Assembly (NCBI GenBank): GCA_905116865.2
Contig: CAJHNH020007979.1
Span: 152,001-216,000, forward strand
DNA length: 64,000 bases
Reading direction: 5' to 3'
Source: Candidula unifasciata
Taxonomy: Eukaryota > Mollusca > Gastropoda > Stylommatophora > Geomitridae
Shown here: positions 1 to 15,100 of the stretch, piece after piece
How positions within the stretch are numbered: position 1 is the stretch's first letter
How the letters are laid out: the number at the start of each line of letters is the position of its first letter
Made by a program: the position numbers and the translations under genes
The notes under the pieces: model-generated
What the model saw: only the letters and a program-made list of their open reading frames with translations
Told to the model about the DNA's origin: nothing
Database searches by the model: none

Positions 1-157
1 CAGATTTATATGATTTGATGATGTTGAATCTTAGTCCTTTTGGTGCTTCATTTGTCATTTTAACACCATTTCTTAAGATGGAGACTGGAAACACACTGGT
101 TGGGTACGAAGTTAGCCACAGCCGAAAGTCAGGATGTGTTTGATCTTCAGAAAGTTC
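1..157 (-). CDS. Dynein exon 17: AAA6, runs off left edge
   Basis: 52 codons plus one base, [19 protein letters not shown] to [17 protein letters not shown] and [13 protein letters not shown] are invariant in axonemal dyneins. Acceptor is GTAAG|G. No donor is seen before base 1, so the exon continues outside. Confidence 0.94.
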
Positions 158-3100
158 CTTACAGAGTACAAATACAAACATATTAGACATTAGCTATATT
201 ACAATGCATCAAAGTTTTTGCTAATAAAAACCTTTTTGGCCCCAAAACTCTTTAAAAAAAAAAAAAAAAAAAAATCAGTAGTGACTAGAAACTGTAAAAA
301 GAAGATAGAATACAAGGTCCGACAATTAATTAATGAGACTGATTTTATTATGACCAAGACAAAAATGCCATCTATGAAGCTAAGCATGGAATCTAAAGAG
401 GCAATATTCATCTATGATCTGACAACTTTTCATCGCTGCTCGATAAGCAGACAACAAACAAGCCGCCATTTTGTTGACCTAGTCAGAGATGCATTGTTAC
501 GTAATCAGCACTAAGCAAAAAAGCTAACATTAAATTATTTTTAAAACTCAGAAAAAGCGCTACTGAAACAGCTGAATTGATGCAACAAATTTATGGAGAT
601 ATTTGTTTATCTCGTGCACACATTTTCAGGTGGTATTGACGATTAAAAAGTGGTGTAGAAATGATTACTAATGCACCTAGACCTGGACGCCAAATTTCTG
701 TTCGCAATGATGGAACTCATTGCAAAAGTCGGATATTTAATTTCATAATTTCACTTAATTGTCGGACCTTGCAGACTACAGCATTTGGTAAATTTAAAAA
801 TATTACCATACAGAATACTCATAGCTTCTGACATTCTTGCATAAACGCTAAGATTTTGGTCAATTGTGTATGTTCATACACTGGACCAAATCTCTTAGTG
901 CAAGGACTAAGATATAAAGGTATAAAGGATCCTTTGACATTAGATGCAGTAAGGCAAACCAAGTATTGGGACAGCTAGCCCCCTTCTTACAGCATAAGAC
1001 AATCCCAGTCAGCACAAAGAGACATCTTATTCAAAGCATATTTATTCCAACTCTGTGCTACCGGTGCCAGACATGGTCACTCACAACAAACCATAAAAGA
1101 AAATTAGTAACCACGAAAATGAGATGTCTGAGAAGGGCTGTAGGAGTGACCATAAGAGATAAGATCAGGAATGAGATCATAAGAGAACAAGTCGGCACAG
1201 AACCAATTCTGGATTACATACAAAGACAGCAAGTGAAATGGTTTGCCCACTTAGAGAGAATGCCTTGTGACACCATACCATACAAAGCATACATGGAAAG
1301 AGAAGAAGGACGTAGAGCACGGGGTAGACCAAGAACAAGATGGAAGGATAACATCAGAGAAACTCTACAACAGCACGATGTGCCTATGGTCGAGGCAGCC
1401 AGAAGAGCTAAAAACAGAACCTTATATCTCCCTCGACACCCACAGCGGTAAAAGAGGAAGTGAAGAAGAAGAAGAAGGATCCTTTAGTTATAACATACAA
1501 GGCATTCGCAAGTGGCCATTTTCTGTTCTCAACTCATATCCTTTTTGGAAAAGATGAAGATGGAGATGTCTTGGACATTTTGGAAGAACACTCTGGCAAA
1601 GACGATTTTTTAATGGTTGGCAGACAGAAAAAAAAGGAGATGGGGACAATCTAAAGAAACAGTGAAGGACAGAAGAAAAAGAAAAAATGTGGTGTAAACT
1701 TACATTGTACACCCTGGACAGAAAACCACCCGACTGGCAGTTGTTGAGAACACTTGCAAATGCTTTAAGTGTCAACCATGACACGAACTGGATGCAGACA
1801 GACAGTCAGACAGATATGTAGGTAGACAGATAGATGAATGGATGAACGAGTGGATGGACAGATGAGTGGGTGAACAGATAGACTCATAGACAGAGACAGA
1901 TAGGTAGACAGGCACACATATAGACATATATGAGTTATACATTTTTATTAATCTAATAACACATTAAAGAATTACTGAAGCAATTTTTTCCAGTGTTGGC
2001 ATCCATGAGGCTGCCAAATGACAGTTCTGAAGCACTACCCAAAGACCATCTTTGCATGCTTTGTCAATCATTTTAATGGCAATAGGGCCTTGTCCTTGAC
2101 CAAGTGATAGTGAATCAAATTTATCTCCTCCCATATTCTGGAGACAAAAAATGGATTACAAACTCAGATGTTTATCACACATAAAATTATGATAGATTAT
2201 GAAAAGGATATATGATACCTTTTATAAGCTATCATGGCATATTAAGAATATGGTTCTGTATGTAAAGTTTTCTGACCAAAGAGAACTAAATGGGAAAAGA
2301 ATGTTTTGAAATTCATTTTATAATGTTATTTTTGGGACTATGTGACAGAAATGGTGACGGCCACTGGCACTCCCCTCTGCTGACTATGGATATAATCGCT
2401 TGAGTATATAAATTAGCTTTCCTAATAGAAATCTGAGGACTAGGAAATTATACTTTCTGCTAGCGCTAATATCAGCAATATTTTCCAGGTTGCTTAGCAG
2501 CCAGCGATCCTCACTGGACCCACAGAAAAACCACTGCAAACCAGTTTAGTTATTTTAATCCCTAGAGAGGTCTTGATTGTAACAGCTAATCAGTGCGAGT
2601 CAGAGTACCAATCCTGACCAATGAGAGCTTGGCCTGGCTATTGCTATCTTCCTGGCGCATGGGCACAGCCTTTGACATGTGACGGCTATGCGTACACAGG
2701 GCTACCAGTGCTGCCCCCCCCCCCCCCCAACAGATTTTGATTTTTAAATGTCTTGGGGAAATCTGATTGTTTTTAAAAATATATCTTTACATAAAAGTGG
2801 TAAATGTTTCGTTTCATAACTATACAGTTTGCACATTTTTTTTTTTTTCTTTGTCTATGTATTGCTTGTTTTTTTTTCCCCAGCTAAGCTGGGTTTTTCA
2901 AAAAATTCCATTGGCAACCCTGTATGCAGCGTAAAGCGGGCGCCATTGTTTCATTTTCTGTGTCAATCGGTGCTACATCATTAAGCAGATCAAGTGATCT
3001 ATTTCAATTCTTAACTGGATATTTCAGTGATCCTTGACTTATTCTATGGGTTGAATGTTGAATTATAACTCGTCACAGCACTCGGTACACTCCCATATGC

Positions 3101-6100
3101 ACTCCTTCCTCATATTCAGTAGGAAGCTAAGAGTTCTAATGGCACCAGTAACTGATTGTATATCCATCTCGCTTTTCCCCTGAGTGCTGAGAATCTGCAT
3201 GCTGGCTGTACTAAAGACAAACTGCCTCATGCAAGCACATTCAGTTTGCATCATAACTGCAGCAAGAGAATTCAACTTTAGTGCTGTTGCTGTTCAAGAC
3301 ACTGCCCAGTTTTTAGGAATTTTTAGAAAGTAAAGTTAGTTGCTTTTCTTTTACAGGTCATTGCAGAATCAATCTTAGCATTTTTGGGCTATTGTAATTT
3401 TTCTAGGCAAATTTATATCTAGTATTTTGCTATCGCTTACTGGGTGGTTGGCTTCTTGATATCACTGTCAAAGCCCCCAGCTGGAATCGAACCTGGCACC
3501 CTGGCATTACAAAGCGCGTTCGCAACGCCTAAGCCACAGATGCCGACAACTAGGATGCAAAAGAGTTAGAAATAGCTTGAAGTATAAGAAGAAAAAGCAA
3601 ACTAGGAGATATGACAGTGTACAAGCTGCCAAATGAAGAGACAATATGAACTATATGCCCTAGAGGAGGTCCTGCATATGCATCAGGATTGTTCTGATGA
3701 TTACGTAGTATCAGAAACCGTTTTTCTGTGCAAATAATTATTGTTAAAGCATTAAAATGACTTTATAATAAAACATGACAAAAAATACTTTTCCCACAAC
3801 CAGTTTTCTTATTTTAGCAGCTTTTTTCTCAAAAAACGCCTTGTCTGACTTCTGATTATAATGAAACTTTGTACACTTATTTATCATTGTATTATTTAAA
3901 GAATGACAAGAGTGTTTGTGAAACTAATATTCAGTTTTTGTGCAGAGGTCGGGAAGCTACAAAATTTATCTACAAACAAGTTGTTGAAGTTTTAGAATTA
4001 TGCAGAAAAGAAATGGGAAGGGATATTGTAAAAACCTGTCATTCTGTAAAGGACCTATGAATGTACATACATTCACACAAAATTGAGCCTGTACATATAA
4101 AAATGATGGTGTTAGACCAGTCCTAAGAAATCTAACATGGCCACTGTTTATCTTGGTTTCCATAGCAACTATTAAGTGCGCAAATAATTAGACAGTATTT
4201 TACTGATCAGTTGCTTGAATTTTTTTTAACACCTATTTCATATCAGAATATAGAAATTGAATAACATACAATTTAATTTTTTCTGCCCCAGGGTTGTTGG
4301 GTGAGGCTTAATATGAAAAGGATCAGGTTGTTGGCTGTATAGTTATACAGAAGTATAAATTTGTTAGTTTACAATGATACAAGCAAGCCGGGTGATGTCA
4401 GACAATATTTAATACAATAAAAGTATATTTTATCAAAACATCAATACTGTTTCCTATTTGCAGCCTTCAATTCTTACATTGTCATCAGCAAATTTTAGCA
4501 GAGCTGCCATCGGATCAGATCCTGGAGATAATACAAACAGCAATGGTGTTGTGCAGTTACTGTCAGCATAGGCTTTTGATAGATCAAATGGAGGAGGCTC
4601 AATAAAAGCTTTCCCCAATTTTACTGTCACAAATTCTTGCACTGCTGGTATCACCTGTGATTTTAAGCAGGAATAAAAATTCAATGTGACTAATTTAATG
4701 AAAAATATATCATAATTTATCATTCAATATTAATTTTATGTCACTTGGGCCTTACCGTTTCAACATTTCAGGGCGTGCAGCAGCATTTGCCTCTGACAAA
4801 TAGTGCATACACTGACATATACTAGATACACTCCAATTAGATGCCTGAGGATATTTACTTGACCTTGAATGAGGGAAAGTGCATGGTGTTGATTATAATC
4901 AACACAATGTGAGATAGTGTCTATGCTATGCACATTTTAACAGAAAGCTAAATGGTCACCTGTCTAGGTTAATGTTCCAAATGTAAAATCCTCTACCCTA
5001 ACTAAAATGTGTATAGCATACTTGAATGATTATAGCATTTACACTTTGGAATATTTGCTGGTGCCATGGAGTCTATAACATGTTCACAGAACATAAGTTA
5101 TCTAATGGATGAACAAAAAAAAAAACAGAATGCTGCAGCAGTAAACATGGTCACTGACAAACCTCACATCTTCAAGTAAATTTCCATGTCACATGAAGTA
5201 AAAAAAAAATAGAATAATCAGTGTGTGAATTATTTTTAACGTTCTTTGCATTCACTGGCTGTAGGCTCTGGTGAACAGTTCTTCTTTTTAGTATTATTCT
5301 AGAATCTGAGTTTTGTGTGATCATTCATTTTACACATTTAGTTTAATTGTATTCAGACTGTTGGTTCCTAGCCTCTTGGGCAGATGAATTCTGACTTCAA
5401 AGGTAACATCAAAGTTGAGTTGATTCAAGAAACCACATCAGAACACTCGGGGCATTCCCATAAGCACTTCGTCCCCATCCTCAGCAGCCAGTGAAGAGTT
5501 TCAATACCAATAGCATTCTGATTAAACGTCCGTCTTGCCTTTCCTCTGAGCCTCGAGCATCTGCCAGAACCTCTCGTAAATGCTCTCTCACAAGGCACCA
5601 ACCACGTCTGCCTTATCAGGCATCAGTATTCCACTAAGTTGTGCAGAGCCAGCCAGTCTGTTTGCCTGTTCATTTCCCAACACACCGGCAAATCCAGGTG
5701 AAAAAATCCAGGCAATACTCCTCACCCATGTCCTCCGCAGTGAAGCATGCCACTCTGCACGAAGTATGCCTGTCCTGACCTTCCTCAGCATGATTTCTGA
5801 GTCAGTTACAATCACGATGTGTGTGTGTGTGTGTCACAACACTCTCCACATGGTCCTTAAAGGACAGGCTACTGTCAAATGTAATTCCCAGATACTACAG
5901 TTTGCTCTCTCTATTGACGTTTCTACCATCTATCGTGAGACTTGAGACATTAGCTCTAACGATCCTGTTGTCTAGAGAACACCACAAAACAGACACATTT
6001 TCCAGGACGACAGCCCTCATTTCTGTATACCACACAGTCACTTTGTCTACTGTTGCTTGAAGCTCTTGGGCTGTTTGTTCCCCCTCTTTCCCCACCTATA

Positions 6101-9100
6101 TGCAAGTATATCATCTGCAAAAGTCAGTATGCTTCCAACTCCTGGTGCTTCTAGGCTTGCAATCTTGCTCGTATACACGTTAAAGAGCACAGGGGAGATG
6201 GCGGATTCCTGTGGCAGTCCTGGGGCCAAACTGCATGGTTCTGAGGTCCATGAACCCAGTCAGAGAGCAACCCGATGTGAATACAGGACAGCTGCAACCA
6301 GTTCACCAGCCTTGGACTCACCTCCTTCTTCTTCAGTGCAGTCATCAAGATGTCATATCTTACTCTGTTATAAGCTACCGCCAAAGTTTCCTGTCTGTTC
6401 TGGAACCCTTCATAGACGTCAAAAGCAAAAGTGGCAGCATTTGCCCATGTGCCCTTTCCTAGCCTGTAGTTTCCCAGATCTCTTGGGAGAATCTTCTCCC
6501 TTTCCAAAAATTCTTGCAGTTTTACAGCAACTATCTTCTCCAAGACCTTTCCAAATGTGTTTTGTAAGGTGATGATTCTAAAGCCATTGAGCTTTTAATG
6601 ATTCTTAAAAGGTTTTGTCAGTGGGATTAGATAGCTCTGCACCCAGTCCTGCGTTACTGATGCTGTCTTAATGCTCTGGTTAAAGCAGTCTACCCTTATC
6701 ATGTCTTCATAATGCATAATCTTTAAGATGCCAGCTAACTCCTCTCTAACTGCATCCCTGATGTCTATATCATTATAATCTGTCTGAGCTATAAACCTAT
6801 GGGGTCATAGAACCAACTCAGGATAAAGAAAACAGGGTAAGTTTAAAATGCAAAGTATCTTCTTTTTTAAGTCCATGCATTATGGCGTTGGTAGTCATGT
6901 CTATACACAACCTTCTGTCTCGTGTATTTTCAATAAAATCTGATACAGATACAGATGATCCTCCATGCCATGATATCAATCTGCCCAGCATCTGTTCTCT
7001 TGGTCTCCCTCTGCTTCTCCTCCAACTTTCCTACTGTCACGATGTACTCCAGTTTTCTCCTTTTCATCACATGACCAGAGAATGTAGATTGTCTCTTTCT
7101 GATGTGGGCAATCAGTTTTGAGTCAGTTTCTTTCAAGATGTCTTCATTACTCTGTTTATCTGTCCAGGGTATTCTTATTATTCGTCTATAAAACCACATC
7201 TCCACAGCTTCCAAATAAGTTCTCACTAATTTACTAACCGTCCATGATTCACTTCTATATATCAATAAAGTGATTATACAGCTTTTAAGAATTGTCTTTC
7301 TTGTCTCAATTGACCAAAAAAAAATTTCAGAAAATAATCTTTGTTTTGTTAAATGCTGCCTTTGCTTGAGCTGTTTATTCAGCATTTAACTTCCTTAACA
7401 CATCTTCCATCTGATGTTATCAGGGTACCCAAGTACTTAAACATATCAACTTGCCTGAGATTTGTCCCACTTACTTTGATGTTGCATTTTAGAGGGTTAG
7501 TTTTCTTTGTAATTACCGTTACTTTTGTTTTTCTGCTGTTGAAACATAGACCCTTGTTTTCACATCAGTATATCACAGGTTGTTAACAATATGCCTACCA
7601 ACCGATATTTCTGGCATAACATGTATGGATCTTATTATTATTTCATTGTACAAAGTGATAGTACACATCCTTATTTAATGTCTTGTTTAATGTTTTGAAA
7701 ATTTCCAACCCCTATGGCTGCTTCTTTCTTGTTGCCAGTAATCTAGCTTGGTATTTCTTGGAGCCCTTTGTAGTTTCTTCTGCTTTATCCTTAGTTTTGT
7801 AATGACTGGCACATAGTCACTATTTCAGTTTGCACCTGGTCTTATTTTTACTGAAAACAGTTTCTGAATTGGCTGTTTATAATGTTGTAATCAGTAAACT
7901 ATTTTGAGGGCTTTTCCAAGTCCACAGGCATCTAGGATGTTGTTAAAAGTATTTCCAATTATAATTTTTGTGTGTCCTAGCCCTAATTTTTCTCCTCTCT
8001 AATTTCTCTCCTCTAAACCATTTTGCATTATAGTCACCTTGCACTACAGTTATTTCCCTGGTTTTTCACTGTGCTAAGGCTTTGTTTAGTTGTTTATAAA
8101 AATCATTGCTTTCTTCCTCTGTACAGTCTGCTATTGGTGCATAGGCCTGTATTATTTCACATTATGTAAGATAAAAATAGAATACTGGGTAAACAAAATA
8201 CTTTGAAATATATTTTAACTGTCATGGGAAAAGAAAATAGAATTGTGGATATATTACCTATTTTTAAAAATAAATATCTCTCTGTCACATCAAACAAATA
8301 TGATGAATTGAGTTCACAATATATTTTACTTATGACTTAAAAAATACAATACAAAAACTATACACTTTTCAGTGATGAATTTGCCAGACTTATAAATACA
8401 CAAAACAATATATATACACAAATGGAGGTATCATTTAAGAGTACTAGATAAGAAAGAAGTTCTTGTACCCCAGGATAACACTAAACATTTAACACTAAAA
8501 ACAACACAGTTATCCAAACCTTATCAGGTCTGAAAACTCGTAGAATAATAAGCTTTTGAAACTTGTCAAGCTTTGTTTCCCATTTTCCAGCAAGTTTCTC
8601 ATGATGAGGTTCCTATGAAAAAAACAAATGACACAGTTATTCAGTTGAAGCCATAATAAAAATGAAAATGACATGTACAATTTACTTGTATAAAAACAAA
8701 AACAAAAAACCCAAAAAAATACCCACACACACACATGAAGACACATAATGAACATGTCTGAGATTTATTTTCATAACAATCATTTAATCAGACGGCTACT
8801 GCTATCATCAGTACTGGAACTCTGTACTGACTGCTAAAGATGTATTATAGTACTGTACACAAATTCTGACAACTGATTTATAACATCTTAACATTTTGGG
8901 TAACAAAAACATCAGTCAGTTTAGCTAGCCATGTACAATTTAGAAACTTGATAAAAACATACATTTTAGATATGCATTTCCTTTAATATACAACTTTTTA
9001 ACCATAACTATGTACTAAAGATTTCTCCTTCTTATGATATGACCAAAGAATTATATTGTCTCCTTCTGGTTTTAGCACTCAGTCCTCTCTTTGTGAGTCA

Positions 9101-12100
9101 GATTCTTTCAAGACTTCTCTTTGTGAGTCCTTTTCTTTCAAGATATCTTCATAAATCTTTTTATCTGTCCAGTGTGTTATCATTCATCTAAAAAAAAACA
9201 TCTCTGCATTTCCACATAATTTTTCACTAATCAGCTTTCTATGAATGATTCACTTTATGTATCGCAATAGGATTTATATAGCTATTTCAAATCCTCCTTC
9301 TCACTTCAACTGACGAAAGAAAGATCACATAGAATATTCTCTATGTTGTAAAATGCTGTCTTTGCTTTAGCTATTTTACATTTACATTTAACTTCTTTAA
9401 CACATCTTCCATCTGTTTTTATCAGGGTACCCAAGTACTTTAACCTATCAGCTTGCTTAAGATTGTCCTATTTACCACTTTAGCGTGGTCCATAGGAGAC
9501 TTGCTTTCAAATCCAGCTGTGACTCACTGCAGCCCACGACCGATGTTCAAAACCGAGCGATTTCCGGGGTTCACCCAGCCTCTAGGTAATGGGTATCAGA
9601 GTTAACACTCTGGGGTAAATGGAGGAACGTCGCTGTAGCTACGGAGTTACGTGAGGACGGCGACACAGGTGGACAGTTTCTTTTCAGCAGTCCGTACTAG
9701 TGGCAGAGCACGTATGATTTATAACCATGCACAATGATGCTGGCTCACATCTCCCGACCTTACCTTTCATTACCTATATTTCTCTGCAATTTAAACGAAG
9801 AATTTCTGTTAAATGATGTCTTTTATTTTCTGCAGGAGTGTTTCCTTTTCAGTAGTTAAAAGTATATCATCAGTGCCATAGCAGATTTTTCCATTACGCC
9901 AACCAAATGATTTTATTGCATATCTTGTATGGATCTCACTATTATTTCACTGAACAAATGAAACAAACTGGGTGATAGCACACATCCCTGTCCAAAAACT
10001 GTTAAACCCACTGACAGCCCACCTCACATGTTATGCAACAAGGCGATATTTACTTCTTTCTGCCAATGTAGCTTTGGACGCCCACATCATGTTAAAATTG
10101 TGATTTTTGTGATGTATTTGGTTGAAGCCTTTAGCCTCTTTATTTCTTTGTTTTAATTAAGGGATTTCAACGCTTAAAGTTACTATGGAACAATAATTCA
10201 ACAGACAGACATGGGAAGGATTTGGAGAATGCCATAGTGGAAATGGACCTAATCTGCCTAAAGGATGGAAGAATCACCAGGAAGAAGAAGACAGTGTGCT
10301 TGACTTGGCTTTAGTTTTACCTGCACTTAGTCTATACTGTAGTTGGTATGTACTAGGTAATCATGGCAGCGAACACTGTCCCTGTGATATTCTCTTAAAA
10401 AGGGGTGTCAGCACACATCATAGGATCAATTCAAACCCTTTAAAATACGCATAGGAAAATGATGTCCTAAGCAAGCTTAGGACAATCAAAAGCCAACACC
10501 GTCTAGGCTGAAGAAAACAGCTGCAACAACTATTGTGGTGGAATTATGAGGTTGAGTCAGCGTGGGTACTTGAAAGACATGCTGTAAAGATCTGGCAGAA
10601 AGCAATAAAATCCACTGACTCTACTCCAGACCTTCTACAGGAATGCAAACACACCATGCAGACCACAACAGCAGTTGCCCAGTAAGCCAAGGACACAACC
10701 TGGGAAATATTTTACCATGAAGTGTACAAGGAAAGATCTCTTGCAAAATTCTGGTCCATACATAAGGCTATGACAGGTGCTCCCAGACGCGGAGGCATCA
10801 GAGTTTTCTGTAATAAGGACCAGACATGGAACAGGTCTGATGAAGAGAAAGGAAGAGCACTCCTTGAGAGATACCTCAAACAAATCTGCATGCAAGACAC
10901 TGCCACCTGTCAGACTACCATGAATATGGTCGTTGAAACATGTGCCGGTACAGCCATTAAAGATGATAAGCTTATTATGGCTGAAATTAAGAACATCATC
11001 AAAACATCAAAGAAGTCTGCTCCTGGCCAAAGAAGTCTGCTCCTGGCCCTGATGGCATTCATTATGAAGACATTGTCAAGCTGCCCACAAAATCCATAAT
11101 GGTCCTATGTAAAGCCTACAATGACAGCATCTGTAATGGTACCATCTCAGAAAGCTGGCTGCATAGCTATTTTATTCCGCTAGAAAAACTTAGCAAAGAC
11201 GCCACACACATAAATGGCTATAGAATCATTACGATGCAAAACACATTGGTCAAAACATTGAAAAAGATAACAGCGAGAAGACTGGCAAGCCATGTTGAAA
11301 TACATCAGCTGCTACCCTCCACACTTGGAGGATACAAACAAAATATGGAGACATGGCGTAATGCTGCCGTCTTTGCACATCACACATTTGAAGGTATTCA
11401 AGCTAGATTTGAAACATGTGCAGTCGCCATAGATTTGGAGGATGCATACAACAAAGTTCCCTTCCACCAACTAATGTGACGGTTAATTGAACTCAACATC
11501 CCCCCACATCTCATTCGATGGAAATCTGCCGCACTTTTCCAGAGGAAGGACGTGCTTTGATGTGGTAGTTGGTCTTCTATGCCGATCAATACACCCTGGT
11601 TTGCCACAGGGTTCTCCATTGTCTCCTATCCACTTCAATATTTACAGTCAAGATCACAGGAGAATAACTGTGTGGCAGAGGAAGAGCTCTTTTATATGTG
11701 GATGACATCCTTGTGTACCGACAGGGTAGGAACAGAGATGACATTGTTTCGAATCTACAATAGGAATTAGATCGCAATACAAGGTCCGAAAATTAAGTAA
11801 TAAGACTGATTTTATTATGTCTAAGACAAAAATGCCATCTATGAATCACAGCAAGGAATCAAAATCTATGATCTGGCAACTTTTCATCCCCGCCCGATAA
11901 GCAGACAACAAACAAGCCACCATTTTGTTAACCTAGTTGGAGGTGTATTGTTTCGTAATCAGCATGGAGCAAAAAACTAACATTAAATTATGTTTAAAAC
12001 TCAGAAAAAGTGCCATTGCAACAGTTGAATTGATGCATCACGTTTACAGGGATAATTGTTTATCTCATGCACAGAGTTTTAGCTGGTATTAAAGATTCAA

Positions 12101-15100
12101 AAGTGGTGTGGAAATGTTTACTAATGCAACTAGACCTAGATGCCCAATTTCTGTTCGCAATGAGGAGCTCATTGCAAAATCCTGAGCACTGATGCAAGAA
12201 GATAGTTGTTCCACTCTGAGGATGATGGTAGATGAATTTGGTGATGATACAGAGACTATTGATACAATTTCAGTGGAAGATTTGTGAAAGAAAAAAGTTG
12301 CTTGCTGGTTTGTATTCAACAACTGGCAATTTGTTTCTTCTTCATGACAATGCACCGGCTCAAAGAGCGGTAGTAGTACAGGAATTTTTGTCCCAAAAAA
12401 CAAGTGCGTGTTCTAAACCATCTACCCTATTCCCCCAGATTTGTCTCCCTGTGACTATTTTCTATTCTTAAAATTAAAGTTACGATTGAAAGGACGCTCC
12501 TTTGACGATATTGATAGCATCGAAGAGGCCATAACATCGACTTTAAGGGCCATAACAACAGAAGAACTACAGAGGTCGTTCCAGTGTTTGTTAGATCATG
12601 CCTCTTGCTGTATTAAGGCACAAGGGGCTTACTTTGAATAAAATACAGGTTATATCTTCAACTATTCATTATTTTAATTTTTATACAATTAGTCTTATTA
12701 TTTAATTGTTGGACCTTGTATACCAATAGTTCTAGCAAAAATATTCATTTACAGCATTAGATATTGAAGATATTGGGTCTGTGCTTGCACATGATAAAAT
12801 CACTACTACTTTTGATGAAGAATCATTATCATCATCTGACAAGTCCGAGGAAGACTTGCCCCCTCCTCGCAATGATTGATGACTGGCACTGTGATTTGCA
12901 AAGCTTTCCTGAAGTAACCCCATTTACAGAAAAAAGTGCACAGTGTGTGTAGACAAAGATGAATGCAAAAATCCAGAAATAAATAAGGTTACTGGTGTAG
13001 GGTATGTCAGGTGCCACTTTGTATTGAAGGTTGCTATGAACTGTACCATACTAGTGACAAATCTAGGCTGCAAAATGGGATAAATGAGAGAGGTACATAT
13101 TTATTTCTTTCTTTTGATTTTAAGTGCACCTATATTGAATTGCACACCATTTTATATGTTGATAAAATAATATAATTTCATGTTTTATACGTCATGAAAT
13201 TTAGTCTGTAATGTTGACAGGTAAAAGATTTTTTCAGATTTTTTTTTTTTTTACTATAACTACGATGTTAAACAAAATAAACAAATATTTTTCTTACGAT
13301 CTGTTCTGCTTTTAATTGCTGAAAAAATGTAATAAATGTAGATTGAATGGTTGGGAAGTTACTGCAATTTTGCTAGTCTATGTTGTTGTCAGATAAACGA
13401 TTTTTGCCTTGCCTTTTTTCATATTTACAGCCCATGATGGCGATGTCAAACAAAATAAACTCATTTCTATTTCTTGCAATGTATTCTCCATTTAATTTGG
13501 TGCAAAAATAAAAATTTTGATAAGTGTATGTTAAATGGTTGTGAAGTTATGGCATTTTTATTAGTCTGTAGGGGTGGGGGGGGGTGGGGGGGGGGGGCTG
13601 ATTGGTCTCAAGGCGTGGTGTCCGCTCAAGTGCTAGAGGTTCCAGGTTCAATCCCCGGTAAGGGCTGGGATTTTTTCACATAGACTTGGACTTCTAGTAA
13701 TTCCCCCTGGTCTCTGGATAGTGAGATCTGACACCCGTGTGCATTATTGCGCACTTAAAAAATCCCTTGGCAGTTGGAAATCAAAAAGGGTAGCTCACAG
13801 TGCTGCCTGGGCAAAATTTCGAGTTTTAAACCTACCCAAAGTATTTCAGGATCCTCGCCGGTGCTACAGAGCCTCTGTACTGTGCTGAGCTTCTTCAGAC
13901 TCAGACTTGAGTTAGAGGAAGAATGGAGCACTTATGGGTTACTACCCGTGTGCCATGATGTTGATCCGTTGTTCAAAACCTCAAAATCCTTTTAGTCTGT
14001 ATTGTTGTCAGATAACATATTTTTCAGTTGCCTTATTTGTACCATATCAACAGCCACAAGATGATGTCAAACAAAATAAATCCATTTCTGTTTTTTTGCA
14101 ATGTATTCTCTATTTAATTTGGTACAAAAATACAAAATATGATAAGTGTATGTTGAATGGTTGTGAAGTTATGGCATTTTTAGTACATACTAAAATGTGT
14201 GCACAGGTTAAAGGGCTTGGTAATCAGTGGGTTAATATTTTAAAAAGTTCCCATCTGGCTGTCGATTATTATGGCTGGTAATATAATCACACTGGCTGTT
14301 AGGTCAATGTAATTATGCCACCTGTTGTATGTAATAACATTCTATACTTGACAAAAGATACAAGTTTTAGGTCAACATGACAGATGGAATGATTAATTAG
14401 CGATAAATGAATAAACCACTGTTATGATGATTTACTGAGATACTCAGTTTAGTTTATGTTAAAAATATGGCTAAACATAACATGGCTATCTGGTCAGTAC
14501 AGGATCTGTCTGGCATAAAACCTGCCTGCTCATCTGTTAGATTTTTATCAATAGTATCTTTTTTGTCTTTCCAAAATAACCCTATTTAATACTTTTTCAA
14601 GAACTTACAGCAACATAATTCCTCTATACTTTTCACACTCCAGTAGCTCTTTTTATTAAAGCAGTTTTTCAAGATATCCTTCTCTACAGTCTCTGGTATT
14701 TCTTTGGTCTCCCAGACTTTACAACATAATCTTTGTAGTAATTCAGTTGATGTGTTTATACTGACCTTAATAACTTCTGCTGGAATACCATCTGGACCAG
14801 TCACCTTTCCTTCCTTCATATGGTTTTTCTAGCTTCCTCTTTAGATGGTATCTTACAGTTGATATCCATTTCTATTTCTAAAGGCTGGACATCCGGAGGA
14901 ATCTTTGGAGCTGGTCTATTCAGCAGTATTTCAAAATATTCTGTCCATTTAATCTTTAGTGTTGGCGAGTACCTTTCCTTGACTATTTTTCATTCATCCA
15001 GTTGGCTGACTATATTTACCTACTAATTTCTTTGTGTTATTGCAAAAATCTCTGAGGTTTCCTTTTGCTGCTGCCGTCTTCGCTTCTTGTGCTAGTTAGT

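Noticed and set aside
218..514. 98-codon frame at the left edge as a gene
   Set aside because: Leader of mariner copy A, repeated at 11800 and 58420, upstream of the true transposase start.
8510..8755. 81-codon minus-strand frame ending ...EFSDLIRFG
   Set aside because: Wrong frame of a real exon; the dynein frame over 8520-8612 (EPHHEKLAG...FRPDK) is the coding one.
13600..13672. Functional tRNA gene
   Set aside because: A- and B-boxes are present but the stems do not pair as a tRNA and the sequence continues into a SINE body with target duplication. The same holds for the other tRNA-like heads.
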